NCBI GenBank assembly: GCA_030849805.1
Contig: JASANZ010002095.1
Span: forward strand, 1-44,813
Reading direction: 5' to 3'
DNA length: 44,813 bases
From: Sergeia podlipaevii
Taxonomy: Eukaryota; Euglenozoa; Kinetoplastea; Trypanosomatida; Trypanosomatidae
Of this stretch, positions 8,453-17,652 are shown one piece after another. The position numbers and the translations under genes were made by a program. How positions within the stretch are numbered: the first letter of the stretch is position 1; every line of letters starts with the position of its first letter. The notes beneath the pieces are model-generated. The model searched no databases. It saw only the letters and a list, made by a program, of their open reading frames with translations, and had not been told where the DNA came from.

Positions 8453-9520
8453 TCACGACGGCAGTTTGAAGTTAACGATAGCATTCATGACCTCTAGGAA
8501 CCCCTTGTTATCCGCACGTGTGACCAGCTCGCAGTTACGCCAACGGCCACGCTTTGCCATCGACTGCTCAGTGCCGTACCAATCAAAACAGGTCTGACCA
8601 CGCGTGTCGCGGCCGTGCAGCTCAATGGTAGAGTACATGTGGACACTGTCAAGTACTATATCGGGACGCACCACAATCGCCACCGCCACCGCATCAGGAA
8701 TAACACATGTGTCGTCCTGAGTGGCCTCTGCATCACCAGTGTCAGCCTTGGTGCCGTCCTCGGCTGTGCGTGTGAAGGCCTCAAGTCTCTGGAAGAGATG
8801 CTCAATAAACGACTGCGTCTTGTTCTGCACCGAAGATCCATGCGAGCAACGCCCAATCCAGTTGTCATACCATTTCCACTTCATGCAGCAGTCGACGGTG
8901 AGCTCCCAGGACACAAGACGCACCGGACGCATGTGCTTCTGATGAAACACAATATGAGCCGCCTCTGGATCACAGTGCATGTTGAACTCAGCGGCCAAGT
9001 TGGAGTTGCCCTTCGCCTCACTGGCTCCACCCATAACTGTAATAGCTGGCTCGTGCTCACTGCCAAGCACTGTAAAAATCTCGGGCTCAAGGCGCATCGC
9101 AAGCGCAACATTAGTCAAGGGCCCTAGGCAGACGAGCTCGTACACTGCGTCCTCCTTTGCAGGATCAACAGAGCGCAACAGGTCAAGAATGGCCTCTGCA
9201 GCAGGTTTCTTCGACTGCTTCGCTACCCTGTCGGAAGGCGGAAAGTCGGCATCGCCAAACCCGTCTTTTCCAAAGCCTCCCCACTGAACTGTCTCACGTT
9301 CACCCACCAAAGGGCCTGACGCTCCCTTGAAGAAGGGAATATCACGTCCGTATAGGTCAAGCAGCTTGCCGAGATTCTGCATGCCAATATCTACATCGAC
9401 GTTACCCCATACAGCTGTAATCGCAATCACGTCGGTGTTCGGGTCTGTCAAGGCGGCCATGATAGCTATGGCGTCATCACCGCCACAGTCAGTATCAATA
9501 ATGATCTTTCTCCGTGGCAT
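8453..9520 (-). CDS. Inosine-uridine-type nucleoside hydrolase, 355 aa
   Basis: These enzymes split the N-glycosidic bond of ribonucleosides for purine and pyrimidine salvage. Trypanosomatids cannot make purines and depend on salvage. The family fingerprint is at the N terminus: DTDCGGDDA, residues 9-17, where D11, D15 and D16 align with the calcium and ribose ligands of Crithidia IU-NH. A CLGPLTNVALA block (131-141), VMGGA (162-166) and the ribose-binding AEFNMHCDPEAAHIV block (Asn180) follow. The C-terminal calcium-ligand aspartate is kept (D276 in VIPDAVAVA), but the residue before it, the catalytic His in IU-NH and a Trp in IAG-NH, is Pro275. The size is slightly above the usual 310-330 residues because of an insertion near 255-270. 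The ATG at 9520 is well placed. Substrate preference cannot be read from the sequence. Confidence 0.93.
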   Translation of the reverse strand: MPRRKIIIDTDCGGDDAIAIMAALTDPNTDVIAITAVWGNVDVDIGMQNLGKLLDLYGRDIPFFKGASGPLVGERETVQWGGFGKDGFGDADFPPSDRVAKQSKKPAAEAILDLLRSVDPAKEDAVYELVCLGPLTNVALAMRLEPEIFTVLGSEHEPAITVMGGASEAKGNSNLAAEFNMHCDPEAAHIVFHQKHMRPVRLVSWELTVDCCMKWKWYDNWIGRCSHGSSVQNKTQSFIEHLFQRLEAFTRTAEDGTKADTGDAEATQDDTCVIPDAVAVAIVVRPDIVLDSVHMYSTIELHGRDTRGQTCFDWYGTEQSMAKRGRWRNCELVTRADNKGFLEVMNAIVNFKLPS

Positions 9521-9574
9521 GTTGATGAAAGGAGAAGAGTGTTGATGTGGAAAGTAGTTCTTGCTTTTGTTTTA

Positions 9575-9620
9575 CTTTGATAGACGAGAGTAGTCAATTA
9601 AGAAAGAGAAAAAAAAGACA
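9575..9620 (-). promoter_or_regulatory. Predicted trans-splice acceptor of the nucleoside hydrolase
   Basis: On the minus strand a T/C-rich tract (9601-9618) is followed by the AG at 9575-9576, leaving a 5' UTR of about 54 bases before the ATG at 9520. Confidence 0.5.
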
Positions 9621-10202
9621 ATCGATTGTTATTTTCTTTTTCCTATTCTGTGTGATTTTTTCTATTTTGCAGAAAAAGAATGTACTACTGTCCTGGTCAA
9701 CAAAGATGAATACAAGATTTTCTTTCGCTAAGAGTGTAACTGCTACTTGTGAATGATATCACTTTCTGCCCGACAAAAAAAAGAAGAAGAAGAAGAAGAA
9801 AAGATGCATATTCACAACAGAGGCATGCAGCTGTTCAGAAGCTTCTCCTTCTCACACAAAAAAAGAACTCTTAATGTCTCAAATATGACATCAAAAGTGA
9901 TGGCAGTTAAGGCGGTAAAAGCGAAGAAAAAAACAACAACAACAACACCATTTTCCTTTTCTCAAGCAGAAACTAGACCTTTGCAAACAATAAAGCACAC
10001 ATCTATATACGCCTCCCCACCAACTTCACAAACCATTTCTCTCTCTATATATATATATGTGCCTCAACGATCTATACAACTAGCCTATGACTTCTTTATT
10101 GCCGTTCTATACGGCTGCTACAAGGCGGCCACTAAGTAATTGTCCTTTATCTATATATATGTATCCTTCACAAAAGAAGGATTTCCCATGGAGAGATTCC
10201 TT
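9621..10202. other. Gene-free spacer
   Basis: AT-rich spacer with an AAG/GAA-type run near 9775-9800, an ACA-type run near 9930-9950 and a TA run near 10045-10060. Plus-strand open frames here are repeat-derived and antisense to the unit, so I do not accept them as genes. Confidence 0.55.
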
Positions 10203-11435
10203 CTATTTCTTCTTGAGACCAGTGTAGCGATAGTTGCTGTAGTATCCCTCCTCACCAAACCCACCACCGTATCGCCTGAGGAGGTAGTTCCCGTTATACG
10301 TTGGGGGATATTGGTGTTCCTGCGGCCTAGTTGCTGTCTCAACAGCTGGCCGACGCGATCCTGGCGGCGCACTCTTGTTTCTATGCATCTTTATTCTTCG
10401 TTCTTCACGAAGCTGCTTCTGTTGCCGCCGCCGCTCCTCGGCAAGCTTCTCCATAACGGCCTCATATGTAGTCTTGCGGAACGGCCCTGCCTCTGGACTC
10501 GCGCCGCCAGCAGCTACCTGGGCTGAAGCTGAAGCCTGCACTTGAGGAGCGGGCATTGCCAGTGCTGCAGCCACTTCTGCGGGTGGCGCCATCCCGGCTG
10601 CAGCCGCCGCTGCCGCTGCTGCTTCCTGCACCATTCTGTACAAGATCGCCTTGGAAGTCTCAGCGGTGGCGTTAATACGGGCGATGGACTCTGCCACGAG
10701 GTGTCGCCGCTGCTCCGCCATGGAGAGGCTCTCATCGCTACTTCTGCCGCCGTACGCCACAGATTGAGTGATGGTGAAGGCAGTAAAGTCCCCGTTGCGC
10801 AGTAGACCCACGTCGTGCCTACCCAAGTGCTGAAGACCTTTAGTGATGTTGGAGAGAAGCTTCAAAACATCATAGTCAGATTGGATAAAGAGTCTGCACA
10901 CCTGGTCACGTAGAACCTCATCGAGATCAAGATACCGTGTTCTTTCCTTGTTTGGAATTCTTTGCCGTGCCTCCGCCTCAAGCCGCAGCCAGGTGTCCAT
11001 CGGCATTGGGATAGGAAGAGGAGGAGCCGATGGAGCTGCCGTTGCCGCTACTGGTAGTGCTGGTGCTGCTGGGAGGGCTGTAGCGACAGAAACGGGGGCA
11101 ACAGTACTGGCGATTGGTGCAGACACAGCGCCTTGCGGTGGAGGTAGCGGCGCTGGGGCCGCTCCTGCAGTTGACACTGGGAGAGGAACTGCAGCTGGCG
11201 GTGGAACAGTGGTACCGGTAGATGATGGCGCCGCAGGCACTGCAGCAGCAGGAGGAGGCGGCGGCACCGGAGCTGGTGGAGGCACCGCTGCTGGGGGAAG
11301 GGGTGGGAGGGGAACAGCGGCCATTGGTGGAAGAGGAATAGCGGCCATTGGTGGAAGGGGAATAGCGGCCATCGGTGGAAGAGGGACCGCAGCTCCCGGA
11401 GGGGGAGGAACCCCTGCAGGCACTGCAGAAGACAT
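10203..11435 (-). CDS. Proline/alanine-rich protein of unknown function, 410 aa
   Basis: The frame starts at an ATG at 11435 and encodes three zones. Residues 1-145 are almost entirely Pro, Ala and Val, with polyproline runs and three near-identical VPLPP/IPLPP-MAA units from a 24-bp tandem repeat. Such stretches bind SH3, WW or profilin-type modules, but no FH2 or actin-binding domain follows. Residues about 146-270 look folded and helical (TWLRLEAEARQRIPNKERTR, DVLKLLSNITKGLQHLG). After an Ala-rich linker, residues 320-360 form a charged helix (AEERRRQQKQLREERR). The C terminus is Arg/Gly/Tyr-rich and ends GLKKK, like RNA-binding tails. I do not recognise the family. An RNA-processing scaffold is one possibility, offered as inference only. 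Confidence 0.85.
   Translation of the reverse strand: MSSAVPAGVPPPPGAAVPLPPMAAIPLPPMAAIPLPPMAAVPLPPLPPAAVPPPAPVPPPPPAAAVPAAPSSTGTTVPPPAAVPLPVSTAGAAPAPLPPPQGAVSAPIASTVAPVSVATALPAAPALPVAATAAPSAPPLPIPMPMDTWLRLEAEARQRIPNKERTRYLDLDEVLRDQVCRLFIQSDYDVLKLLSNITKGLQHLGRHDVGLLRNGDFTAFTITQSVAYGGRSSDESLSMAEQRRHLVAESIARINATAETSKAILYRMVQEAAAAAAAAAGMAPPAEVAAALAMPAPQVQASASAQVAAGGASPEAGPFRKTTYEAVMEKLAEERRRQQKQLREERRIKMHRNKSAPPGSRRPAVETATRPQEHQYPPTYNGNYLLRRYGGGFGEEGYYSNYRYTGLKKK
11317..11388. repeat. Three tandem 24-bp coding repeats
   Basis: Copies at 11317-11340, 11341-11364 and 11365-11388 differ by a few bases. The unit is a multiple of three, so copy-number change keeps the frame. It encodes the repeated Pro-Leu-Pro-Pro-Met-Ala-Ala block of the proline-rich protein. 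Confidence 0.92.
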
Positions 11436-11841
11436 TTAACTTGCTTTTTCTATCTATCTATCTATCTCTTTATGTATGTGTGGGCGAAGTTGGAGAGTAC
11501 ACTATAAAAGAATGCGGTTCCTTGTGAGGCCTACACAAATCAAAGCCAGAAATAATGAAACAGAGGAAAGAAAAATAAAGAAATTAAAGAGAAATGTATT
11601 AAACAATTGCGCCAGCTCATGATGCGCTTCACCAAAGTCAAGGCTTTAAGTAAATTGCTTCGTACTGACGTGTCTCCAGCACGGGTAGCACCTAACATTA
11701 GAGAGACCACCACAACCACGAAAGAACCTCAGTTAAATGATAGATAGAGATGCAACACTATCAACTGCCTCCGAAGCAATCATTGCTCAACAAAACAAAA
11801 CAAAAGTAGATAGCCCTCTGTCTACTGACTTTTTTTTTTGA
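11436..11841. other. Gene-free spacer
   Basis: Spacer with a TCTA tetranucleotide run just upstream of the proline-rich gene (about 11449-11467) and a T9 run at 11829-11838 just past the J-protein stop. No other feature is supported. Confidence 0.55.
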
Positions 11842-13410
11842 CTACTCTTCAGCCTTTTGGGCAGTCATCTCGCCCGCATCATAGGACTTCTTTCTCTTGG
11901 GATCATGTAGCACCTTGTAGGCCGCAATAATCTTTTGAAGATGTCTTTTCTTCTCCTCAGCGTCTGTAGAGGGGTTGACATCAGGGTGATGTACACTAAC
12001 CGCCTCTCGGAATGCCTTGGAGATCTCCTTTGCGCTTGCGCTAAACTCCTTCCCCTTAAGCCCAAGCAGCTCGTAGAAACCAAGCGGGTCCGCGTCGATG
12101 AGGTCAGTCCTACGGCGATTCTTGGGGTCAAACTGATGGCCCTGAGCGCGGGCCGCATCCCTGGCGGCCTCCTCCTTCACGCGCTGCTCAAAGGCGTCCT
12201 TCTCTCGCGCACGCCGCCTCATCTCTTCGCGGTACTCGTACTCCTCCTTTTCTTCATCCACCGCTGACCAGCGGTACCCCGCGTTGTCAGCCCCAAAGTT
12301 GAGAATCCCAAGAGATTGCAACGAGGCTAATTGTTTAGCCTGCTCTTGCAGGAAGCGCGCAGTGAGGACTTGCCGCTGTATGGCTGTAGAGGAGACGCCT
12401 GCAGCGACGGCCAGTGCAGTGGCAATGCCTGGATCTACCAAGGGGCTCAGACCCAGCAGAGCACCCAACGCCGCCCCAACTGCGACCCCAGCACGCTTTG
12501 CCTGGCTCACATGCAGAACAGGACCTACAACCTTGCCGGTGGCACCGCATATAAAAGCTGGCACTGGAGTGCGGTTAGAGGTTGTGGATACCATGAGCTT
12601 CATCAGAGGCAGAAACACTGGTCGAATGCCCACTGCCTCCATGTATACGCTCGTCACCGTAATGTTGCTCTTGATGAAGGACCCATGAAACTTGCGGAGT
12701 TCAGAATCAATGCGGCTAAGAATGAGCTTGCGATCAAGTCGTTTCTCCACTATGGAGAGCGCCGTGCTGGTAGAGAGCGAAAAGGGGATGACTTTAGGCC
12801 TACGCGACATCTCCTCTAAATGCTTGACGAGTTCAAAGCGAGAGATGAGCATTGAGGGAACGTGGGACCCAGCCAAACACTCCTCTACTATGTTAAGTGG
12901 CTCTACATACGACGCAGAAACTTGATTAACCGTGAGATACTCTCCAAAGGGATAGCTGAATTCATAGTTGGGGCCTTCCACCCACACAAGGCAGTGTTGC
13001 TGTGTCATAAAAGCTGGATCGCGCTGCAGAAGCTCACCGCGAAAGGTACCGCCGGCCGCGGTGTGCAGCAGCCAGAAGGGCATCAGATAGCGCTCGACGC
13101 CGTGGATCTCCACAGATGTGCGATGATGGCGACAGACACGGTCAACCGCCTCCGCGTCAGATATGTGGAATGGGATACCATATGCCTTTTTGTCTATGAT
13201 CGTCTTGACCTTCTCCAGTCTATCCGCGTTGATGGCAAAGGCAGCCACTGCCTTTTCATCGTTTGTGCGCTCTTCTTCAAAGCATTCAAAGAAGTGCCGC
13301 GTGCTGGTTAACACAGAGCACGACAGTGTGGTACCAACACACTGCGCTGAGGAAGCAGCACACAATCGTTGAGATCCTACAATGAGCCTCATATGCACTA
13401 CGCGCCACAT
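11842..13410 (-). CDS. J-domain protein with internal membrane segment, probably mitochondrial, 522 aa
   Basis: The frame is open to 13509 from a TTG codon, but the first ATG is at 13410 (MWRVVHMRLIVGSQRL), which reads like a mitochondrial presequence. Numbering starts there. Residues 60-290 are an unrecognised folded region. A long hydrophobic, Gly/Ala-rich segment at about 307-339 (AGVAVGAALGALLGL...) could be one or two membrane helices. A charged helix (395-430) leads to a C-terminal J domain at about 445-515, with helix II/III hallmarks and an intact HPD loop (H475-P476-D477), followed by YKVLHDPKRKKSYD. J domains stimulate Hsp70 ATPase. A C-terminal J domain after a membrane anchor recalls Hsp70 co-chaperones tethered to a membrane. 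The substrate and exact compartment are unknown. Confidence 0.9.
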   Translation of the reverse strand: MWRVVHMRLIVGSQRLCAASSAQCVGTTLSCSVLTSTRHFFECFEEERTNDEKAVAAFAINADRLEKVKTIIDKKAYGIPFHISDAEAVDRVCRHHRTSVEIHGVERYLMPFWLLHTAAGGTFRGELLQRDPAFMTQQHCLVWVEGPNYEFSYPFGEYLTVNQVSASYVEPLNIVEECLAGSHVPSMLISRFELVKHLEEMSRRPKVIPFSLSTSTALSIVEKRLDRKLILSRIDSELRKFHGSFIKSNITVTSVYMEAVGIRPVFLPLMKLMVSTTSNRTPVPAFICGATGKVVGPVLHVSQAKRAGVAVGAALGALLGLSPLVDPGIATALAVAAGVSSTAIQRQVLTARFLQEQAKQLASLQSLGILNFGADNAGYRWSAVDEEKEEYEYREEMRRRAREKDAFEQRVKEEAARDAARAQGHQFDPKNRRRTDLIDADPLGFYELLGLKGKEFSASAKEISKAFREAVSVHHPDVNPSTDAEEKKRHLQKIIAAYKVLHDPKRKKSYDAGEMTAQKAEE

Positions 13411-14083
13411 AACTTCAACACACACACTCTCTCTACAATTCTTCACTATTTTACTGTTAGGATGAGCGTGCTTGCTTGATTCACGTATATTTGCTACGTA
13501 CAACAGCAAGAGATAAATTATCTTTTTTTTTTTGAGGAGGGAGGGAGTGAGGGAACGGTATAAAGTACGCTGATAATAATGATAATAATAAACAAGGAAG
13601 AACGCAACTAGGCAGACTTCCTTAGCCTAACATGGAGATGACAGCGAGTGAAGAGGCAAAGTTAAAAAAGAGAATGGAGAAAAAGAAACATCAATAAAAA
13701 GAATAAAAAATAGAAACTCCCCAAAACGTGGTCCGCAAAACAAACATAATCGAGAAACAAAGAAGCTACGCAATGCAGAGTAGAAAATGCAAAAAAAAAA
13801 ATGTCATGATGATTTTCAACGACCATATAAGGGAAGACAATAAGTTTCGTTGCTGTTATTGGTATTCTCCTTTCGATCTGGCATCCAGTAAGTACATTTA
13901 CATTTACGCTCCGCTATATCTCATATATCTATCTATATGCACGCCACGTGACACATACAATGGAGAAAACAAAAAAAGAAAATAATACACAACTCTCGTA
14001 GGAGAGACATACAAACACACGAGCAAGTGCTTAAATATCAGAAAAGGGCATAAACAAGAAAGGTGTGTTACTATACTTTTTTT
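13411..14083. other. Gene-free spacer
   Basis: AT-rich spacer containing a T10 run at 13523-13532, an AAT-type run near 13573-13590 and several poly-A stretches. I find no RNA gene or convincing ORF. Confidence 0.55.
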
Positions 14084-17000
14084 TTACATATCAGGCGGAA
14101 CTATCATTTCAACCTGAGGGCCACCGCTGAGAGATACTGCCGGCGGAGCACCCAATATGAGAGAGGAGGTTGCATGCTTGATGCCTAGCTGCCGGATACA
14201 ATCCGCTATAAACGCAGCGAGCTTGCGAGATGGCGGTATAAAGCAATCTGGATACCAGTAGTTGGCGAGCACGGCGAAAGACTCCAGGTACACTGTGAAC
14301 GTTAGCTCTCCCGAGCGCAGCCCATTAAAGCGAGCGCGCAGAGCTTCGATGGAGCGCACCACGTCCTTGGTAGCCAAAAATGCCTTCTCTGAGAGTTCCT
14401 TGCTAAAAAAGGACACCGACCGCTTTTGTGTTGCTGGCGGCTCGTACGCGTTCGCTGCCCCTCCAGAAAGACCCATTGCACTGAGGGTAGCATTCTCGTC
14501 AGAGTCCCTCATGTATCCACAATCTGCTAGAAGCCCCACGTACGTGCGCACTGAGAGCAAAGCGGCAAAGCGGCCACCGTCCTGCGTGGAAATCGTTCGC
14601 TCACGCGCGATTTTCGACGAATCCTGCCGCTTCACATAAAAGAAGAAGATGCGCATCAAATCATCGCAGAAGTACTGCACCACGTGCTGTGAGTGCGGTG
14701 TGTAAAGCGAGAGCAACACAGGGGGCAGCAAGTTGATCTGTGGAACATGGAGCTCCTTGAGGAATCGAGTGATAGATTCAACGAAGTCGCACGACACGCT
14801 GTAATTCGTGACGGCAATGCGGATAAGAATCTCCACAAACTGCGTCGGTGTGATGTGGCGTATGTCAAGCTCCTGACGTGCAATATACATGAGAGTTTGA
14901 ATGTCCATGTCTGACTTTCCCGAAGCCGATCTTAAGATCGCAGCCAGCTGTGGGGACGCAACGCGGTCAAATATACTCGACACAGTCTCCTTGCTGAGGG
15001 AGTCGCCTGTGATACCACTACTTTCAATAAAACGCCAAAAGCTCACCTCTGACATGTTCCGAGCCCCTTCCCCCGCGTAGTAGTAAAAAATGCGTGAAGT
15101 CAAGCGGGTGTTCGTGTACAGCAGACGAGGAAGAGGGCCCTCTAGTATCTGGACCCACAGCTGTGCATCAATACCATGCTTGAATAGATTCCGCAAGTCC
15201 TCGAGCGACTTGGTGTTGATCTGCCAAAAAGGTCGTGTGCTCGTGTCCCCAACAAGGGGGATAGGGGCACCTTTATTGCGCTCCGTGGTCAGCTCAACCT
15301 TCGTGCGATCAATCGCTGCGAGATTGTCTGTGAGCTTCCTCTCATAATATGTCTCTCTATTCACGTGGCACTGTAGTGCGGCCAGGTGCTCGTTGCATTC
15401 CCACACGTAGCGCTGAAACGTCTCTTCGTCTAGCGCGCGCGGGGGCTTCGTAGTCTGAGGTGCTGACTGCACGGCAGACACACGCTCCTCCTCCTCCCCC
15501 TCTTCGCTCTTTAATTCTACGTGAGAACTGCTCCCTTCAAGCGCCACTACGCCTTCTCCGTCTGCGTGGCCACTCGCAGTGGCACCGGCAGACGTGTCCT
15601 CATCTGACTCTGTTTCGTTGCCCTGTTGGACACGACGCATGTATGCTGTTACGGCCACCGAGGCTTGCGCTGAGTTAGCACGCCAACGTGTAAGCACAAA
15701 ACGGGAGTACAACTCACAGAGTGACTGTACAATGCGGTCCTCACGCATGGCGACAAAGTCGCTGGGCTCCAGCACATACATGAGCCCACTCTTTTCACAC
15801 ATATCCCTGATGCGGCGCAGGCGATACTCAAGGTCTGTCTCTTGATTGAGCACCAGTGATGAAGTGTCCGGACAGACATGGTTGAGCACAACAAGATACG
15901 CTTCACCCGAAGCGAAGTCTGAGCCAAAGTTGCGTATCTGGAAGGAGCGAGACTTGCCTTGTACCTCGTGCAGCAGCTTGTTGCACCACTGCAGAAGCAC
16001 CGCCACCGCGTCTACCTCTTCTTCATCATAAGAGTCCTTGGGAGGTGAACACTCGCTTTCAGAGGCCGACGAAGCTGCAGTCTCGCTGGATTGATCTTCC
16101 TTGATGTTGTTCTCTAAGCCTGAGGCGGCGGGGTCAATCGTGTCTGTGGCGTATTCTTCAGCCGGCAGTCTAATCTTTACAAACAACGAAAGAGCAAGTC
16201 TGTACCTCTTGACAACGTCAAGGGCGGCAACAACGTTTCGTGCCAACTTGTCATTATACTCTCTCCCACGCACTACCAGCTCCTCTTTGAGGTTCGCAAC
16301 CTGCTCGCGAAGGTCGGTGATGCACTCACGAGCTTCCTCAAGTTCCTCCTTCGCCTTCTTTGTGCTTTCAATCAGCCTGTCTGCGCGATAGCACTGCAGC
16401 TGAAATTGATTCTTGGCGTTCTCCAGTTGAAACGCCGCCTCATGAAGTCGCTCAGTAAGAAATCCATTACGCGACAACTCAAGCAGCACCTTCCACTGAA
16501 AGAACGCCGCCTGCACGCGGAGTCGCGCGGTGGCCTCGAACTGCCGCTTCACGCGGTTCTCACTAGTGATGGTAAGAATGCGTGTGCGCCTCACATATGC
16601 GCGCCACCCCCTAAAGACTGCCTTCAATGAAAATGCCCTACGCTCGCGTATGCACCGCACCACGTAGTTCCTTCGGCTATCGTTGCAGTGGATTGCGTTC
16701 TGCAAAGCGGTGCTAAGGTGAGCTACACTCGAATGATCCAGGTTGACCTGCTCCACGTACATGGAGTGCGTGAAGTATGGGTTGTTGTGTAGTGCTGCTG
16801 CATCTTTAACTTGTGCCTGAATAGCGGGTGGCGCGTATTCCACGTTGTCCACATCGAATTGACAGTAGATTGCGGGCATAAGTGCCTTAGCAATCGACTC
16901 CAGTGCCCTACTAGTCGATTGTTTAGCTAATATGTTGAGACCCCACGTGGCGATAGCGGCTCGCGTTGCCGCATCCATACCCACACGGCTCTCAATATCT

Positions 17001-17284
17001 CTCAACATTGTCTCTACAAACAAACCCACTGAGTGATAATTGCGGCCTTGCGCAATCATCTCCACAATAAGCTGAGCATACCGGTGTCGGCGTATCTTCA
17101 GCTCAGCGTCAGTGTCAAACTCCTGCCATTCTCTTCTTGCTTGCAAGTCCACCACGGTCTCACGTACGTCATTGGGGACTGCCACTGCTAGTTGTGTCGC
17201 GGCCTGCTTACCACCGCCACGCTGAAGCGACTTGATGCTGGTGAACTTTCCAGAACGTGGCGTCAAGTGCGCCGGCTGAGACAT
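14084..17284 (-). CDS. Large calponin-homology/coiled-coil protein, probable cytoskeletal or flagellar component, 1066 aa
   Basis: Residues 60-150 form a helical region. Residues 215-275 carry two SFI1/IQ-like helices with an F/W core (VFRGWRAYVRRTR with W227, and AAFFQWKVLLELS with W264), a pattern that binds centrin or calmodulin-type proteins. A coiled coil spans about 280-350 (EELEEARECITDLREQVANL). After an acidic Ser-rich linker, residues about 425-532 read as a single calponin-homology domain: AVAVLLQWCNKLL, then FASGEAYLVVLNHVCPD and SLCELYSRFVL. Single CH domains often bind microtubules or occur in axonemal and IFT-associated proteins. The C-terminal half (640-1040) is helical, with EF-hand-like spacing near 770-800 but no clear calcium loop. 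The ATG at 17284 is 33 bases from a good splice acceptor. The cytoskeletal role is inferred from domain content. Confidence 0.88.
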   Translation of the reverse strand: MSQPAHLTPRSGKFTSIKSLQRGGGKQAATQLAVAVPNDVRETVVDLQARREWQEFDTDAELKIRRHRYAQLIVEMIAQGRNYHSVGLFVETMLRDIESRVGMDAATRAAIATWGLNILAKQSTSRALESIAKALMPAIYCQFDVDNVEYAPPAIQAQVKDAAALHNNPYFTHSMYVEQVNLDHSSVAHLSTALQNAIHCNDSRRNYVVRCIRERRAFSLKAVFRGWRAYVRRTRILTITSENRVKRQFEATARLRVQAAFFQWKVLLELSRNGFLTERLHEAAFQLENAKNQFQLQCYRADRLIESTKKAKEELEEARECITDLREQVANLKEELVVRGREYNDKLARNVVAALDVVKRYRLALSLFVKIRLPAEEYATDTIDPAASGLENNIKEDQSSETAASSASESECSPPKDSYDEEEVDAVAVLLQWCNKLLHEVQGKSRSFQIRNFGSDFASGEAYLVVLNHVCPDTSSLVLNQETDLEYRLRRIRDMCEKSGLMYVLEPSDFVAMREDRIVQSLCELYSRFVLTRWRANSAQASVAVTAYMRRVQQGNETESDEDTSAGATASGHADGEGVVALEGSSSHVELKSEEGEEEERVSAVQSAPQTTKPPRALDEETFQRYVWECNEHLAALQCHVNRETYYERKLTDNLAAIDRTKVELTTERNKGAPIPLVGDTSTRPFWQINTKSLEDLRNLFKHGIDAQLWVQILEGPLPRLLYTNTRLTSRIFYYYAGEGARNMSEVSFWRFIESSGITGDSLSKETVSSIFDRVASPQLAAILRSASGKSDMDIQTLMYIARQELDIRHITPTQFVEILIRIAVTNYSVSCDFVESITRFLKELHVPQINLLPPVLLSLYTPHSQHVVQYFCDDLMRIFFFYVKRQDSSKIARERTISTQDGGRFAALLSVRTYVGLLADCGYMRDSDENATLSAMGLSGGAANAYEPPATQKRSVSFFSKELSEKAFLATKDVVRSIEALRARFNGLRSGELTFTVYLESFAVLANYWYPDCFIPPSRKLAAFIADCIRQLGIKHATSSLILGAPPAVSLSGGPQVEMIVPPDM

Positions 17285-17317
17285 TGTGCAAGGTTCGTAT
17301 ATAATGTGGTCGAACAG

Positions 17318-17359
17318 CTACAAAAAAGAGCAGAAATCAGGAGAGAGAGAGAGAAGAAA
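17318..17359 (-). promoter_or_regulatory. Predicted trans-splice acceptor of the CH-domain gene
   Basis: On the minus strand a CT tract (17339-17359) and a T-rich run precede the AG at 17318-17319 (in TGTAG). The predicted 5' UTR is about 33 bases. Confidence 0.55.
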
Positions 17360-17652
17360 TGAACGAAAAAAGCAATTTGAGGATTTTTGCGTTGTCAAGA
17401 TTGTCGTTCGCAATAAAAATCAAGAAAAAAGAGGAAGAGATAGCTACCGATATATTGAACGCCCGCCACCACTTTTATGAACAATGGTAGCAAAAATGCA
17501 TAACGGAAAAGTACTTATTTTTCTTCAAGTATCTTTCTATCACTTTTCATTCTCTAGAACATAAATTACAATAGCGTCAGTATACAAATTTGCTTATTGT
17601 TGCTTTTGTGGCTGTGTATTCATTTATTGTGTGCAGGTACACTAAATATACA
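17360..17652. other. Gene-free spacer
   Basis: AT-rich spacer between the J-domain gene and the CH-domain gene. Nothing beyond probable UTR sequence is visible. Confidence 0.5.

Noticed and set aside
9753..10139. 128-codon plus-strand frame
   Set aside because: Starts inside an AAG-type repeat, is antisense to the unit and consists largely of repeat-encoded residues.
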